Positions 1 to 55,184 of a DNA stretch of 64,000 nt are shown here, piece after piece. The first letter of the stretch is position 1, and each line of letters starts with the position of its first letter. Both the position numbers and the translations under genes were made by a program. The DNA lies in assembly GCA_009731375.1 (NCBI GenBank), contig BJOX01000151.1, forward strand, positions 176,563 through 240,562. Reading direction: 5' to 3'. The notes beneath the pieces were generated by a model. It did not search any database. It was not told where the DNA came from and saw only the letters and a program-made list of their open reading frames with translations. The DNA is from Paulinella micropora. Its lineage: Eukaryota; Cercozoa; Imbricatea; Euglyphida.

Positions 1-391
<391 letters not shown>

Positions 392-473
392 ATAGACAGG
401 CCGACCTCGGCTCATGCGGCCTCGGTGCCGCAAGAATCAATCATAGATAGATAGATAGATCGATAGATAGATA

Positions 474-942
474 GATGAAATATCGACTAATGTCAGAAAA
501 AAGGAGCTTCTGATTTCGTCAACCAGGAAGTCTGTGGGTAAAGTATTAACCCGATGCCCAGCTAAGCCGTGATGTTTGCACGGAAGGGACTGATACAGGC
601 AATACCAAAGCTCCCTAGTACCAGGCGGGGCCAGGGCTCGTTCCATAAAGCGCCCCTTGCAGAACGAGCTCCCACCTCCATTACAGAGGGCCCAGTAAGC
701 AGATGGAGTTTCGAGACTGTTCGACAGTCTAGTATAAACCGACAGAGCACTGTGGGTTTTATTCCGGGCTCAACAAGCGAGAAAGGGCACCCTGAGGGAA
801 CAGGATTGTGCTTCCCGTCGCTATTTCGGCATATGACTTATAGGCGTATGGCTAGGCACACATAAGGCACCCCACCACGGGCCCAGCACACCCACACCAT
901 CCCCTAATTCTCTGTCTGTCGACAGATGGCACCCATTTCAAA
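474..942 (+). repeat. Dispersed ~470-bp element, copy 1
   Basis: A non-coding sequence starting GATGAAATATCGACTAATG and ending GGCACCCATTTCAAA, inserted inside GATA microsatellite. Near-identical copies or fragments lie at 31000-31261, 31661-32096, 39413-40419 (interrupted by a gap) and 54698-55124 (inverted). It contains a perfect 6-bp-stem hairpin (AGACTG TTCGA CAGTCT). No open frame or clear pol III box; class unknown. Confidence 0.9.
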
Positions 943-1064
943 TAGATAGATAAATAGATAGATAGATAGATAGATAGATAATATATATACATATATATAT
1001 ATTTATATATATTTTTATATATGAATATACATATATATGTATACACATATACGTATATATATGT

Positions 1065-1113
<49 letters not shown>

Positions 1114-1279
1114 AAAAGGTAGGTAGGTAGGTACATAGATAGATAGATATATAGATAGGTAGGTAGGTAGGTAGATAGATAGACAGATAGACAGATAGAT
1201 AGATAGATAGATATATAGATAAATAGATAGATAGATAGATAGATAGGTAGATAGATAGGTAGGTAGGTAGGTAGGTAGG

Positions 1280-1310
<31 letters not shown>

Positions 1311-1343
1311 GTAGGTAGGTAGGTAGGTAAGTAGGTAGGTAGG

Positions 1344-1406
<63 letters not shown>

Positions 1407-1412
1407 GCTGAC
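943..1412. repeat. GATA/GGTA microsatellite with AT-rich core
   Basis: Intronic: (GATA)n, an AT-rich TATATACA-type tract at about 980-1065, then GATA and GGTA blocks up to the donor of the exon at 1413-1487. Confidence 0.9.
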
Positions 1413-11059
<9,647 letters not shown>

Positions 11060-11224
11060 CGCGCTCCGTCTATCTATCTGTCGACAGCTTCACAGCCATG
11101 ACCTATGTATGTATGTATATGCATGCGCATGTATGTATGTATGTATGTATGCATGTATGTATGTATGTATGTATGTACGTATGTATGTATGTACGTATGT
11201 ATATATACGTATGTATGTATGTAC

Positions 11225-11255
<31 letters not shown>

Positions 11256-12870
11256 TGTTTATATGCATGCATGTATGTATGTACGTATGTATGTATGTAT
11301 GTATGTATGTATGTATGTATGTAGGTGTATGTATGTATGTAACATATGTATGTATGCATGCATGCCTGTATGTATGTATGCATGCATGCCTGTATGCATG
11401 TATGTGCGTAATACAATACACAATACAATACAATACACAATACAATACAGTACACAATACAATACAATACAAGACAAGACAAAAAAAATACAATAAATAC
11501 AATAGAATACAATACAATACAGTACAGTACAGTACAATACAATAACAAAACAGTATAGTAAAGTACAGTACAATACAATACAATACAATACAATACAATA
11601 CAATATAATACAACACAATACAACACAATACAATACAATACAATACAATACAATACAATACATACAATACAATACAATACAATACAATACAATGAAATGC
11701 AATGCACTACAATAAGTACTACAATATAATAATACAATACAATACAATACAATACAATACAAGACAAGACAATACAATACAATACAATACAATGCAATAC
11801 AATACAATACAAGTATACAATACAATACAATACAGTATTGTATACAATACAATACAATACAATACAGTATTGTATACAATACAATACAATACAATACAAT
11901 ACAATACAATACAATACAATACAATTATGAACTATCCGCAAATAACGGCAGATTTTGCAGCCAAAAATTCTAAATCTGCACACTTGTAGCCTTTCCGTTG
12001 TCTTTTGGTGCTCAGTGTTCTTTCACGTTCCCAATCTAACAGTCATAACTTTACTATCACAAACTAAATGATTCTTTTTTCAAATTAGACTCAAATTTGA
12101 CAAAAATGATTTAGGGAGGCATATTTTGTATTGTATTGTTTTGCATTGCATTGTTTTGTATTGTTTTGTTTTGTATTGTACTAGTATTGTATTGTATTAT
12201 ATTGTATTGTATTGTATTGTATTGTATTGTATTGTCTTGTATTGTCTTGCATTGTCTTGTATTGTCTTGTATTGTCTTGTCTTGTCTTGTATTGTCTTGT
12301 ATTGTCTTGTCTTGTCTTGTCTTGTCTTGTCTTGTCTTGTATTGTATTGTATTGTATTGTATTGTATTGTATTGTATTGTATTGTATTGTATTACTGTAC
12401 TGTATTATATTGTATTGTATTGTATTACTTGTATTGTATTGTATTGTATTGTATTGTATTGTATGATTCTTTTTTTCAAATTGGACTGATGGCAAATTTG
12501 ACAAAAATGATTTAGGGAGGCATATTTTGTATTGTATTGTATTGTATTGTAAGTACTATTGTATTTTATTGTATTGTCTTGTCTTGTCTTGTCTTGTCTA
12601 AGAAAAGTTTTACTGGTAGAAGTGAGCTGGCATGGCATCTTTCAATGATTTTTTTGCAACACGCAATCAAGCAGTCGACGGGTAGATGGATAGTTAGTAA
12701 CGCTTACCTCCCATCTATCAGCCTATTCGAGTAAACGTTCGTCATGAAAATGCAATACGAATTTCAAAATGTGCATCTATGCTTTTTATTTTCCAAAGTC
12801 AATAGATGAATCGAAATTTTGCGATTGTACAAAATTTCTCCAGCCACGCTCCGGATATGGCTGGCTAAAG
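11060..12870. other. Divergent intergenic region with inverted pentanucleotide arrays
   Basis: Between the Oca-like start (minus) and the next plus-strand gene. 11100-11410 is (ATGT)n, 11411-11925 (ACAAT)n and 12127-12600 (ATTGT)n, its reverse complement, with a ~200-bp AT-rich spacer. A ~65-bp unique sequence is present twice (12069-12130, 12463-12535). 12606-12870 is AT-rich and without a recognisable gene. Promoters are probably here but no motif is convincing. Confidence 0.8.
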
Positions 12871-12878
12871 ATAGACAG

Positions 12879-12944
<66 letters not shown>

Positions 12945-13397
12945 TATAGATAGATAGATAGATAGATAGGCAGACTAGACAGACAGACTTAGAGATAGAT
13001 AGATAGATAGATAGATAGATGGATAGATTATATATATATCTTATATGTATATGTATATTATATATATAAGATATATATATATACACACAAATATATATAT
13101 ATATATACAAATATATAATATATACGTATATATATGTATATATATGTATATGTATGTATATATACATATTGTATATATTTATTAATATTATATTTATATA
13201 TATAATATATATATTAATATATATATATACATATATATTATATATATAGAGAGAGAGAGAGAGGGAGAGAGAGAGATTGAGAAAAAGAGGAAGAGAAAGA
13301 AAGAGAGAGAGAGAGAGAGAGAGATCGATCGAGAGAAAGAGGAAGAGAAAGAAGGAAAGAAAGAAAGAGAGAGAGAGAGATGGAGAGAGAGAGAGAG

Positions 13398-13436
<39 letters not shown>

Positions 13437-13441
13437 AAGAG

Positions 13442-13472
<31 letters not shown>

Positions 13473-13703
13473 GAGGAAAGAGGAAGAGAGAGAGAGAGAG
13501 GAGAGAGAGAGATCGAGAGAAAGAGGAAGAAAGAGAGAGAGAGAGAAAGTGGAAGAGAGAGAGAGATAGATAGATAGATAGATAGATAGATAGNNNNNNN
13601 NNNAGAGAGAGAGAGGAAAGAGGAAGAGAGAGAGAGAGAGAAGAGAGAGAGATCGAGAGAAAGAGGAAGAAAGAGAGAGAGAGAGAAAGTGGAAGAGAGA
13701 GAG

Positions 13704-13742
<39 letters not shown>

Positions 13743-13882
13743 GAGAGAGAAAGAGAGAGAGAGGAAGAGAAAGAGAGAGAGAGAGAGAGAGAGGGAGGGG
13801 GAAGAGGAGAGAGAGAGGGGGAGAGAGAGAAAGAGAGAGAGAGATGGATGGATGGATGGATGGATAGATGGATGGATGGATG

Positions 13883-13913
<31 letters not shown>

Positions 13914-13975
13914 GGATAGATGGATAGATAGATGGATAGATAGATAGATAGATAGATATGTAGATAGATAGATAA

Positions 13976-14025
<50 letters not shown>

Positions 14026-14134
14026 GAACATTTTTATGGAGGGATGGATGGAGGAATGAATGGATGGATGGATGACTGGAGAAGATATGAGAGAGAGAGG
14101 GGGGGGGGAGAGTATAATATAACATTTTCTCTAG
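12871..14134. repeat. GATA, AT-rich, GA and GATG microsatellites with a gap
   Basis: (GATA)n 12880-13020, AT-rich 13028-13250, (GA)n 13250-13840, GATG/GATA to about 14030. A 10-N gap at 13594-13603 is flanked on both sides by the same ~110 bp, so it may be an assembly duplication. Confidence 0.85.
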
Positions 14135-17005
<2,871 letters not shown>

Positions 17006-18775
17006 GAGAAGACTGAAAAATACTGAGACGAGCTTTACTGATAAAATAGTTTATGCGAAGCCACCAGGGCGGTTTCAGTGAGACAAAGAGAAGAGGAGCA
17101 GACGAGAAGGAAGAGAAAGAGGAAGAGGAGGAGAAGGAGGAAGAAGAGGAGTAGGAAGAAGAAGAAAGAAAGAGAAGGAATATCAGACTGAGCACTTTAA
17201 CGACAGGTCAAAACCACTACCGTTGACATTTTACTGTTTTTGACCGGCCCGTTAGATTCTCCTCTGCACGACGTGTCGACTTCACTAACTAGTTTTCGAT
17301 TTCGTTCAGGAATGACTTCAAAAGATTAATTCAAAGTTTTTTTACAAAAGATTAACTATTGCCTTTTTCCCTAATCTATTACCTTTCCCCTGATTTTCCG
17401 TGAACACGCATGTGAGGTAAATTTGTGGACAAGGAAACAGACTTCAAGAGAAACCGCTGAGAAATCTTTTCCAAATGAAATTTTTGATACTTGAACATAT
17501 TAGTTGGACTTGACACCCTCTTTCAAGTACTACACCTTCATCTTCAAGTGTCACACCTTACCAACTCACAATCTACTTTCATCGTGTTCGTACTTTGCAA
17601 CCCAAGTCTGCAAACAGAAATCTACGTAAATAAACAAAGTGACGTCTCAGCTATTTATTAATATATACTAGGCTGGTATTTCACCTGCCGCGAGTCTCTG
17701 AAGTGAGGACTTTATGCAGCCATAGAGACTTTTAATAACAGTTTGTTGTGTAATTTTATCCCTTGGGGTTGTATCCAAACTCACAGGAATCTAATACCCG
17801 TAGGAATCTCTTAATACTAATATTAATAAACTCTAGGCTGTGCACTGTCAGCGCCTACAGGGGGGCTCAGTAGTACGGATTCACTGATTTTAGTTCCAGG
17901 ACGGTGGAAATCAGGCGGACGAAAAGGCACAAAGACATAAGTTGTCTGCACTGAGTTATCGGGGTTGAACGACGTTTCTTTTTTTTGAGCCAATCCTTTT
18001 TCAAAGAGTCTTGCGAGTCGGATTATTCGGATGGGGGGGGGGGGGTTGTTGCAGTCTTTGACCGTCTCATCAACGGCAATATTCAAGTTATTAATAAGTC
18101 ACGGTCCTGAACACTTTGAAATGCCTTTATTTAAGGAAACTCATCCGGCCTATCGTTGATCAATTCTCTGTTTTACTCCACCCCTTTTTACTCGGAAGGT
18201 ACAGGGAAGAACAGAGGACGATCTTATTAAAGTCTATATCGTCACACTGGGTTCAGAGACATTCTCACGTTCTTGGTTTGAATTATCTATCTATTAGTGT
18301 TACATTCATAATACACGTTGGAGTGGTCACTTATAGATGAGACTAGTGGTCCCAGGGAAGCGTCAGAGCTAGTGGTTCCAGGGAAGCAAAAGAGCAAAAA
18401 TGAAAAATGGTTATGAGACCGTTATTTGAAAGCTTAGGGACGGTTGAAGCCTCCGAACTCACTTTCACACGAAGTGATTTTTTTTTCATTTTTTTTTTTT
18501 TAACGCAAACACTGTGTTAATAGAAAATACTTGCCACTCGTAGAGATGAGTGGAAAGCGCAATGAGAGAAAAATCAAAGTGATATTATATAAAAGAGAGA
18601 GAAAAATCAAAGTGATACCGAAGAGAGAGAAAAATCAAAGTGATACCAAAGAGAGAGAAAAATCAAAGTGATATCAAAGAGATGCCGCAAAAAGGAAACA
18701 CTTCTCGGCATTTTCTCACACTGTATCTTGCATATCGTAGTAGAGAACTTGAGTTCACTGTTCCGGCTGGGTAAG
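17006..18775. other. Unique sequence between convergent gene ends
   Basis: 1.77 kb almost free of tetranucleotide repeats, between the membrane-like gene stop and the cyclin L stop. Probably 3' UTRs. A purine-rich patch lies at 17090-17180; 18335-18390 has a 24-bp duplication; 18565-18690 holds about four copies of a ~27-bp AAAAATCAAAGTGATA unit. Short open frames at 17823-18086 (-) and 18116-18340 (+) show no recognisable domain. Confidence 0.7.
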
Positions 18776-47192
<28,417 letters not shown>

Positions 47193-47227
47193 ACATCTAC
47201 ATCCTTCTCTCTCTCCCTCCCTCCCTC

Positions 47228-47270
<43 letters not shown>

Positions 47271-47373
47271 TTCTTTCTTTCTTTTCTTTTGTAAAATTTT
47301 TTCGTTCGTTCGTTCTCTCTCTCTCTCTATTTGTCTCTCTCTCTGTGTCTCTCTCTCTGTCTCTCTCTCTCTT

Positions 47374-47423
<50 letters not shown>

Positions 47424-47457
47424 TCTCTCTTTTTTTTTTTTTTTTTTTTTTTTCTCT

Positions 47458-47540
<83 letters not shown>

Positions 47541-47655
47541 CTCTCTCTNNNNNNNNNNTCCCGATCTCGATCTCCCTCTCTCCCCCTCTCCTCTCTCTCT
47601 CTCTCCCTCTCTCTCTCATCTCTCTCATCTCTCTCTCTCTTTCTTTCTGTTTCTC

Positions 47656-47696
<41 letters not shown>

Positions 47697-47967
47697 CTCT
47701 CTGGCTGGCTGGCTGGCTGGTGAATTCATTTTATCATATTTGACTATTAGGCAAAAATGATAAAAATCTAGTAAGGTTGTAAGGAGGAAGATTCTAGAAA
47801 TTTATATGTTGCTCAATATAATTGGTAGAACACCGCATGAAAAGTGTGTCACAACAACATACCTTTATCTAAGGCGGACTACCCTCTCTCTCTCTCTCTT
47901 TATTTATTTATTTACTTACTTATTTATTCATTTATTTATTTATTTATTTATTTGTTTGTTTGTTTGT

Positions 47968-48058
<91 letters not shown>

Positions 48059-48263
48059 CTTATTCTTGCTTTCTTTCACTCTTTCTTCCTTCCTTTCTCC
48101 TTCCTTCCTTCCTTCCTTCCTGGTCTTGGTCTTCCTTCCTTCCTGGTCTTCCTGCCTTCCTTGTGTTCCTTCCTTCCTTTCTTTCTTTCTTCTGTCAAAG
48201 TTATTACAGTCTGCATTCTTTTTACTTCCATAAAATTGGGGGGGGGGGGGGGGNNNNNNNNNN
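47193..48263. repeat. (CT)n and (TTTA)n repeats with gaps
   Basis: CT-rich 47200-47700 with poly-T and a 10-N gap; 47715-47890 unique AT-rich; (TTTA)n 47900-48060; TTCC repeats; G-run and 10-N gap at 48238-48263. Confidence 0.85.
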
Positions 48264-49240
48264 AGCAGGCGAAAAAGGCCATGAGTAGACTGACAGAAGA
48301 TGTGCTATTGATTTCATGCTCTTCAGGCAGAGGCAGAGCAGGCTTCGCAGATTTGCTGCCAAAACTTGATAAGATTCCTTTTCAGTCTCTCAGCGAACAA
48401 TCTTAAATCCCAACAACTTTGCCATCTCTCCTGCAGAAACAGGTATTTTTCGCTTGTTGAGGTGGTTTAGAAGTGCGATGTTTCGAATACAGAAAAATTT
48501 CTTCCGCTGTCGATCGTGAAGGCAGGATGGGATTTGAACGAGAGTCGCCTTTGATATGGGGGGAGAGATCTTTTGGACAGTAATGCTGAACACACCGGCC
48601 CCTACTACGAAACAGGGCAAATATAAACGTTTGACAACCTGTCGAAATAATTGTACATATTGACTAATTCAGACTTGATCAGGGGTGTGCCACAGACCGT
48701 TTGGAGCTGTCTGTGGATTGCTTCGATGTCTCCATAACAAGAATGACAGGAAAGCAGCGACACGTTCTCAAGTACAACTATAAAGGTCTGTGAACTTTTT
48801 GAATTTGAGTTGCATGCATGAGCCTGTGGCACGACTCGAAGTCCTGTGCCTCGTGTCATCACCTTTTCACTTTTATGTTAATCGTTGCACGATGTTTAAC
48901 TCAATTGATCTTCTGGAAGTGTATGTAACATCACAGCAAACACCAAGAAAAGCGCAAGAAAAGAAAACTTCCTTTTTGCGTTTTCATTTTTCCTGGACGT
49001 TAGTTTGAAAGTCACAGACTGGAAAGAGAGCAAGGCACGCAATTATCCGAAAGCGAGCACCAAAAGAGCAAATAAAGACTGAGAAGACAGTCTAAAAAGA
49101 GAGCACAAAGATCAGGACTAAGATAGAGTACATAACACGTACTTCGAGACGGGAGCGCTTGTCGTGTTTGTACATGCTACATGTATGTATTGTACCATGT
49201 TACATCTACTGCAATATACAAGCATGTACCACAAACATAT
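48264..49240. other. Unique sequence, no recognisable gene
   Basis: About 900 bp without microsatellites between the divergent cyclin L and SH3-PTEN-like genes. Open frames at 48264-48406 (+), 48605-48862 (-) and 48790-49008 (+) have no domain I recognise. The missing first exon of the SH3-PTEN-like gene or promoters may be here. Confidence 0.6.
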
Positions 49241-49920
49241 ACATACATACATACACACATACACATACATACATACAAGTCTATTGCATTGTATTGCATT
49301 GTATTGTATTGTATTGTATCGTAATGCATTGTATTGTATTGTATTGTATTGTATTGTATTGTATTGTATTGTATTGTATTGTATTGTACTATTGGTATTG
49401 TATTGTATTGTATTGTATTGTATTGCATTTATGTATGTATGTACGTACGTACGTACGTATGTATGTATGTATGTATGTGTGTATGTATGTATGTATGTAA
49501 CACTAGATTACATGACATTACAATGAATTGCAATACATTACAATACATTACATTACGTAATATTACATACATACATACATACATACACACACATACATAC
49601 GTACACACATACATACATACATACATATGTTACATACATACACATACACATACACATACACATGCACACACATATTCATGCATATATACATACATAACAT
49701 ACATACATACATACATACATACATACATACATACACATACATACACATACATACACATACATACATACATACATACATACATACGCACATACGTACGTAC
49801 GTACATGCATACATGCATGCAGGCATACATGCATACATACATACATACATACATACATACATACATACATACGTACGTACGTCGTACGTACGTACATATA
49901 TACATACATATTTGCATACA

Positions 49921-49951
<31 letters not shown>

Positions 49952-50068
49952 GTGAGCCAAAACGTCTGGAAATATGCAAGAGTTTTTCGATGGAGATTGG
50001 GCGGGGGGCGAAGGGAGGGTTGATGTTTGCATATGTGTCAGTTCACACATGTTTTTTTTTCTCCCCAG
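49241..50068. repeat. (ATTGT)n and (ACAT)n repeats
   Basis: Pentanucleotide 49280-49430, then GTAT/ACAT to 49950; 49955-50060 is unique and ends in a polypyrimidine acceptor. Confidence 0.85.
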
Positions 50069-50101
50069 GCGCGGAGGAAGGTGAGCTGACTGTGGCCAAA
50101 G
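50069..50101 (+). CDS. SH3-PTEN-like gene, SH3 exon 1
   Basis: 33 nt, phase 1-1, acceptor CCCCAG, donor AAAG|GTACAT, encoding [10 protein letters not shown] (RT-loop region). Confidence 0.8.
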
Positions 50102-51739
50102 GTACATACATACGTACATACATACACACATGCATATGTTTGTATGTATGGTCTGTGGTGTTAGGCACGGTTGTCACCGTGGAGGATGTCAACAGCACAG
50201 GTAGATAGCTGTGTAGATAATAGATAAGTAAATAGGTAGGTAGGAAGGTAGGTAGGTTCGTTGGTAGAGGTAGGAATGTAGGTAGGTTCGTTGGTAGATA
50301 GAAAGGCTTTGTCACCCTGGAGGATGTCAACAGCACAGGTAGATAGATGTGTAGATGCATAGATAGATAGATAGGCAGTTAGGTAGGTAGGTTGGTAGGT
50401 AGTAGGTAGGTAGGTTGGTTGGTTGGTTTGTAGCTTGTTAAGGGCGTTGGTGCAAAGCGATTTATTGTTATATCTGCTTATCTGCAGGCTGGAGTTTAGT
50501 GCAGACCGAGCAGGGCAGCGCGGGCTGGGTGCCCTCCACCTACATCAAGCCCTACACAACGGAACCGCAACAACCGCCCGCCCGGCGCAGCAGCAAGGCA
50601 AAACAGCCAACACCAAGCAAGACACAACAGCCAACGAGTGGCCCCGTTGCTGCTGGCCCGGTACAAGCTCAAACACAATCTCTGGCTGCTTCTGCTGCTG
50701 CTGTCGCATCGGCCCCAGCAACCAAATCTGCCCAAGCTACCCCTGTTGCGTCCTCTTCCACCTCCTCCAAACCCAAGCCGCCCAGCCGCAACCGAATTAG
50801 CTCCTCCCCTGCCTCCTCCGTCCCCTCCCTCAGCAAACGGCCCGCCACCCGCTCCCGCACCCACTCCTCCCCCGCCTCCTCTTCCTCCTCCATTTCCAAC
50901 AAACCGCCCAGTCGCAGCCGCACTCGCTCCTCCAGCTCCTCCCCTAACTCTAACCCTAACTCTAATCCTAACCCTAACCCTAAACCGCCCAGCCGCGGCC
51001 GCACTCGCTCCTCCTCCTCCTCTCCCCCTTCCTCTGTACAATCGCATTCACATCAAACACAATCCTCTTCCTCCCCTGCACAACCCCTTCCCCTTGCTGT
51101 TCGTGGCCGTGCCCCGTCTGCCTCCTCCTCCCCTTCTGCTGCACAGCCCAGCAAGGGCGTGACATCTCAGGACTATGTTGAAGACAAACCCAAGCGCAAA
51201 TCTGTGAAGCCACCGCCGCCCCGGAAAACCTCGCTGAACGCCGCCACCGGTGCCACCACCGCCCTGCAGGCTTTACCAGCCCCCGCCACAGCAACGACTA
51301 GCCAGCAAGCGGAGGCGCAGCACAAGCCCAGCAGCGCCAGGCAGCAGCCAGCAGTAGTGCCCTCACTTTTAACCAAGCCCAGCAGCGCCAGACAGCAGCC
51401 ATCAGTAGTGCCCTCGCCTTTGACCAAGCGCAAGGCAGCACGACAAGTCGACTCAGATTCCTCCGACGAGGAAGAGGACGGCATGCCCTTGCCTCCCCCT
51501 CCCCCCAATCTACCCGCGCCGGGCGCGCATAGCGACAGCGATACTGACGAGGACGAAGATGATCATGAGGGTGCTCCCCCGCCACCACCACCCACTGTCT
51601 CGCCGCCGCCAACACAGAGAAAAAACATCAAACCGGGATCACGGGGACGCAGGGGTCGTGCTGCGAGCCGAGACGAGGACGAGGGAGCATTGCCGCCCCC
51701 GCCTCCACCGCCCCCAATCGGTATGGGTCCATCTCTCTA

Positions 51740-51801
<62 letters not shown>

Positions 51802-51815
51802 ATCTATGTATCTTT

Positions 51816-51846
<31 letters not shown>

Positions 51847-52031
51847 ATCTATCTTGAGCTCGCCCATAAAAGTTACCACCCCTGCACTTCGTGCTTGGTG
51901 TGTGGATCCCTCCGCTGGCCATTGGCTATGAGGGAGCCAGGAAGGCGAAGGCAGGCCTGAGCCGAGGATGCCTCCTGGTAGGACGCGTATGGCCATGTGG
52001 GTATGCGACGCTCCTAGACTAAACATATCTA

Positions 52032-52083
<52 letters not shown>

Positions 52084-52640
52084 CATCTATCTATCTATCC
52101 GCTTCCCTCCCTCCCTCCCTCCCTCCCTCCCTACCTACCTACCTACCTACCTACCTACCCTCCTACCTGCCTACTTACTTATCTGTCTACCTATCTATCA
52201 GATCTGCCGCAGCACGACGATTCCTCTTCAGATTTGCCAGAGTCTTCCGATTCAGAGGAGGAAGAGGTAACAACTAGCTCACACAGGACGTCTGCGATCT
52301 CAGGCCCGTTCTCCGCGGGTCACTTGACAGGGCAATTTGCGCCAAAATTGACCCCTTTTGGGGCAAATGGTCACTTGACAGGGCAATTTGCCCCAAAATT
52401 GACCCCTTTTGGGGCAAATGGTCCCGTCAAGTGATCCGCGTAGAACGGGCCTCATGTACAGTTTAGATTTTTTCTTACACATGATGTGTGCGATAGCATG
52501 CACAGTTTAATATTTTTCATGTGTTCCAGGTCAAGGTGAAGTGTGTAGTATGTATGATGTGCTTGATGATCATGACACAGGTTAAGGTGGTGAAGCGCAA
52601 ACGTATGCAGGACATCGACAAGGAGGAGCGCGGGAAGGTG

Positions 52641-52711
<71 letters not shown>

Positions 52712-52721
52712 TATACATATA

Positions 52722-52757
<36 letters not shown>

Positions 52758-53752
52758 TGTATGTATGTGTGTGTGTATGTATGTGTGTGTATGTATGTAT
52801 GTATGTATGTATGTATGTATGTGCGTATGTATGTATGTGTGTATGTAATATATGGTACACATACGTTGGTCAATATGTACGTGCCTATGTATGCATGTAC
52901 GCAGGTGGCTGACGAGATGCTGGCGCTCTTTAAAGACTACGACGACAACATGGACGACAGCGGCAAAGGAAAACCCTTCAACCGTGCCAACTGGATGGAA
53001 AAGTTCCTGGATTTAGATCCGAATGAAGCGCTCGGTTAGATCTATATCTATATCCATATCTATATCCATATCTATATCTATATCTATCTATCTAGGTGGG
53101 GTAAGATCTGCCGACAGCAGCGACGACGAGGCAGGGGAGGGGGGGGTGTCAGCACCACAGCGTTCTGCTGCCGCCCGCTCCGCCATCCCTATCGCAGAAG
53201 CGCAACGAATAGAGCGCGAGAAGAGACAGAGATTAAGCGAAAAAACTGCTGCTCCAGCCAATCTTGCTGCAGAAGCACAGGCGGCACGGACCGAACGGGA
53301 GAAGCGCGGATCCATTGGGGCCGGAGGGGCCACCACGCACGGGAATAGCACGCGGCCACCCCCGCCCGTGATCACGCGACGACCAGCACCGCAGCAGCAG
53401 CCAGTGGCACAATCACAACAGTCAGCGCAAGCCGACAGCCCGCCCGAGGTAAAAGGGATATAGATAGGATAGAGAGAGAATAGGTAGATTGAATATGTTA
53501 CATACCTGCATACGTACCTACCCTACCTACCTACCCTACCTACCTACCTGCCTGCCTACCTACCTACCTACCCACCTACCCACCCACCCACTCGCCCACA
53601 TACCTTCCTTGGTCCCCGCAGGGCGCGGCTGGGGTGGGCAGCAGCAGCACGGTGGGCGACCTCAAGACGAAGCTGCTGCGCCAGAGCTCGCAGCTGGCAC
53701 AGACCGCGCGTACATACAACTACATGCATGAATACATAGATATATATATACA

Positions 53753-53786
<34 letters not shown>

Positions 53787-53816
53787 CATACATACATACA
53801 TACGTACGTACGTACA

Positions 53817-53848
<32 letters not shown>

Positions 53849-54416
53849 CATACATACATACATATATACATACATACATACATACATACATATATGCATG
53901 CATGTGTTTGTTTGTGTAGGTGGTGTAGGTGCCATAGTGCGTTCGGGGCTCACCCCCACCGGCGCCAGGTAAGTAAATATGTTTGTTACCTTTATGTCCT
54001 CATGTACTGCCTGTATGTTCTCATGTGCTGCCTTCATGTCCTCATGTGCTTCCTTTATGTCCTCATGTATTGCCATCGTGTCCTGATGAACTGCCTGTAT
54101 GTCCTCATGAATTGCAATTATATCCTCATTTACTGTCATTATATTCTATGTATTGCCATTATGTCCTCACGTTAGCTCTCCGCACAACGGGCCGGCGTTT
54201 TTCTCTGCCATTACCCCCCGCGCGTCGCTGACCATCGGCGGGCAGGCAGGCGCGAACCAAGCGCAGGGTTTGGTACAGTACATGCACACTTACATTTTCC
54301 TGCACGAAAGAAAGCTAACCATTAAACCACAGGAGGAGAACATGTAGTAAGTTCCCGGGAAATTACCACAACTCCCAGGAAAGTTTTGCTACCTTCACCT
54401 GTCTTTCTTTTCAATT

Positions 54417-54456
<40 letters not shown>

Positions 54457-54499
54457 CAGACAGATAGACAGACAGAGACAGACAGACAGACAGATAGAC

Positions 54500-54567
<68 letters not shown>

Positions 54568-54659
54568 CAATTTTCTGTGGCTGGGCGTTGCAGGGCCTGG
54601 ATAAGATGGTGAGTGAGGCGGAGGAGGATGCGAACAAGCTAGACGGCCAAACTCCCAGG

Positions 54660-54696
<37 letters not shown>

Positions 54697-55144
54697 GGGA
54701 TGGTGTGGGTGTGCTGGGCCCGTGGTGGGGTGCCTTTTGTGTGCCTAGCCATACGCCTATAAGTCACATGCCGAAATAGCGACGGGAAGCACAATCCTGT
54801 TCCCTCAGGGTGCCCTTTCTCGCTTGTTGAGCCCGGAATAAAACCCACAGTGCTCTGTCGGTTTATACTAGACTGTCGAACAGTCTCGAAACTCCATCTG
54901 CTTACTGGGCCCTCTGTAATGGAGGTGGGAGCTCGTTCTGCAAGGGGCGCTTATGGAACGAGCCCTGGCCCCGCCTGGTACTAGGGAGGCTTGGTATCGC
55001 CTGTATCAGTCCCTTCCGTGCAAACATCACGGCTTAGCTGGGCATCGGGTTAATACTTTATTCACAGACTTCCTTGGTTGACGAAATCAGAAGCTCCTTT
55101 TTTCTGACATTAGTCGATATCTCATCTATCTATCTATCTGTCTA

Positions 55145-55184
<40 letters not shown>

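Noticed and set aside
48500-48600. tRNA-like sequence on the minus strand near GTTCAAATCCC
   Set aside because: A B-box-like motif only; no A box at the right distance and no acceptor pairing.
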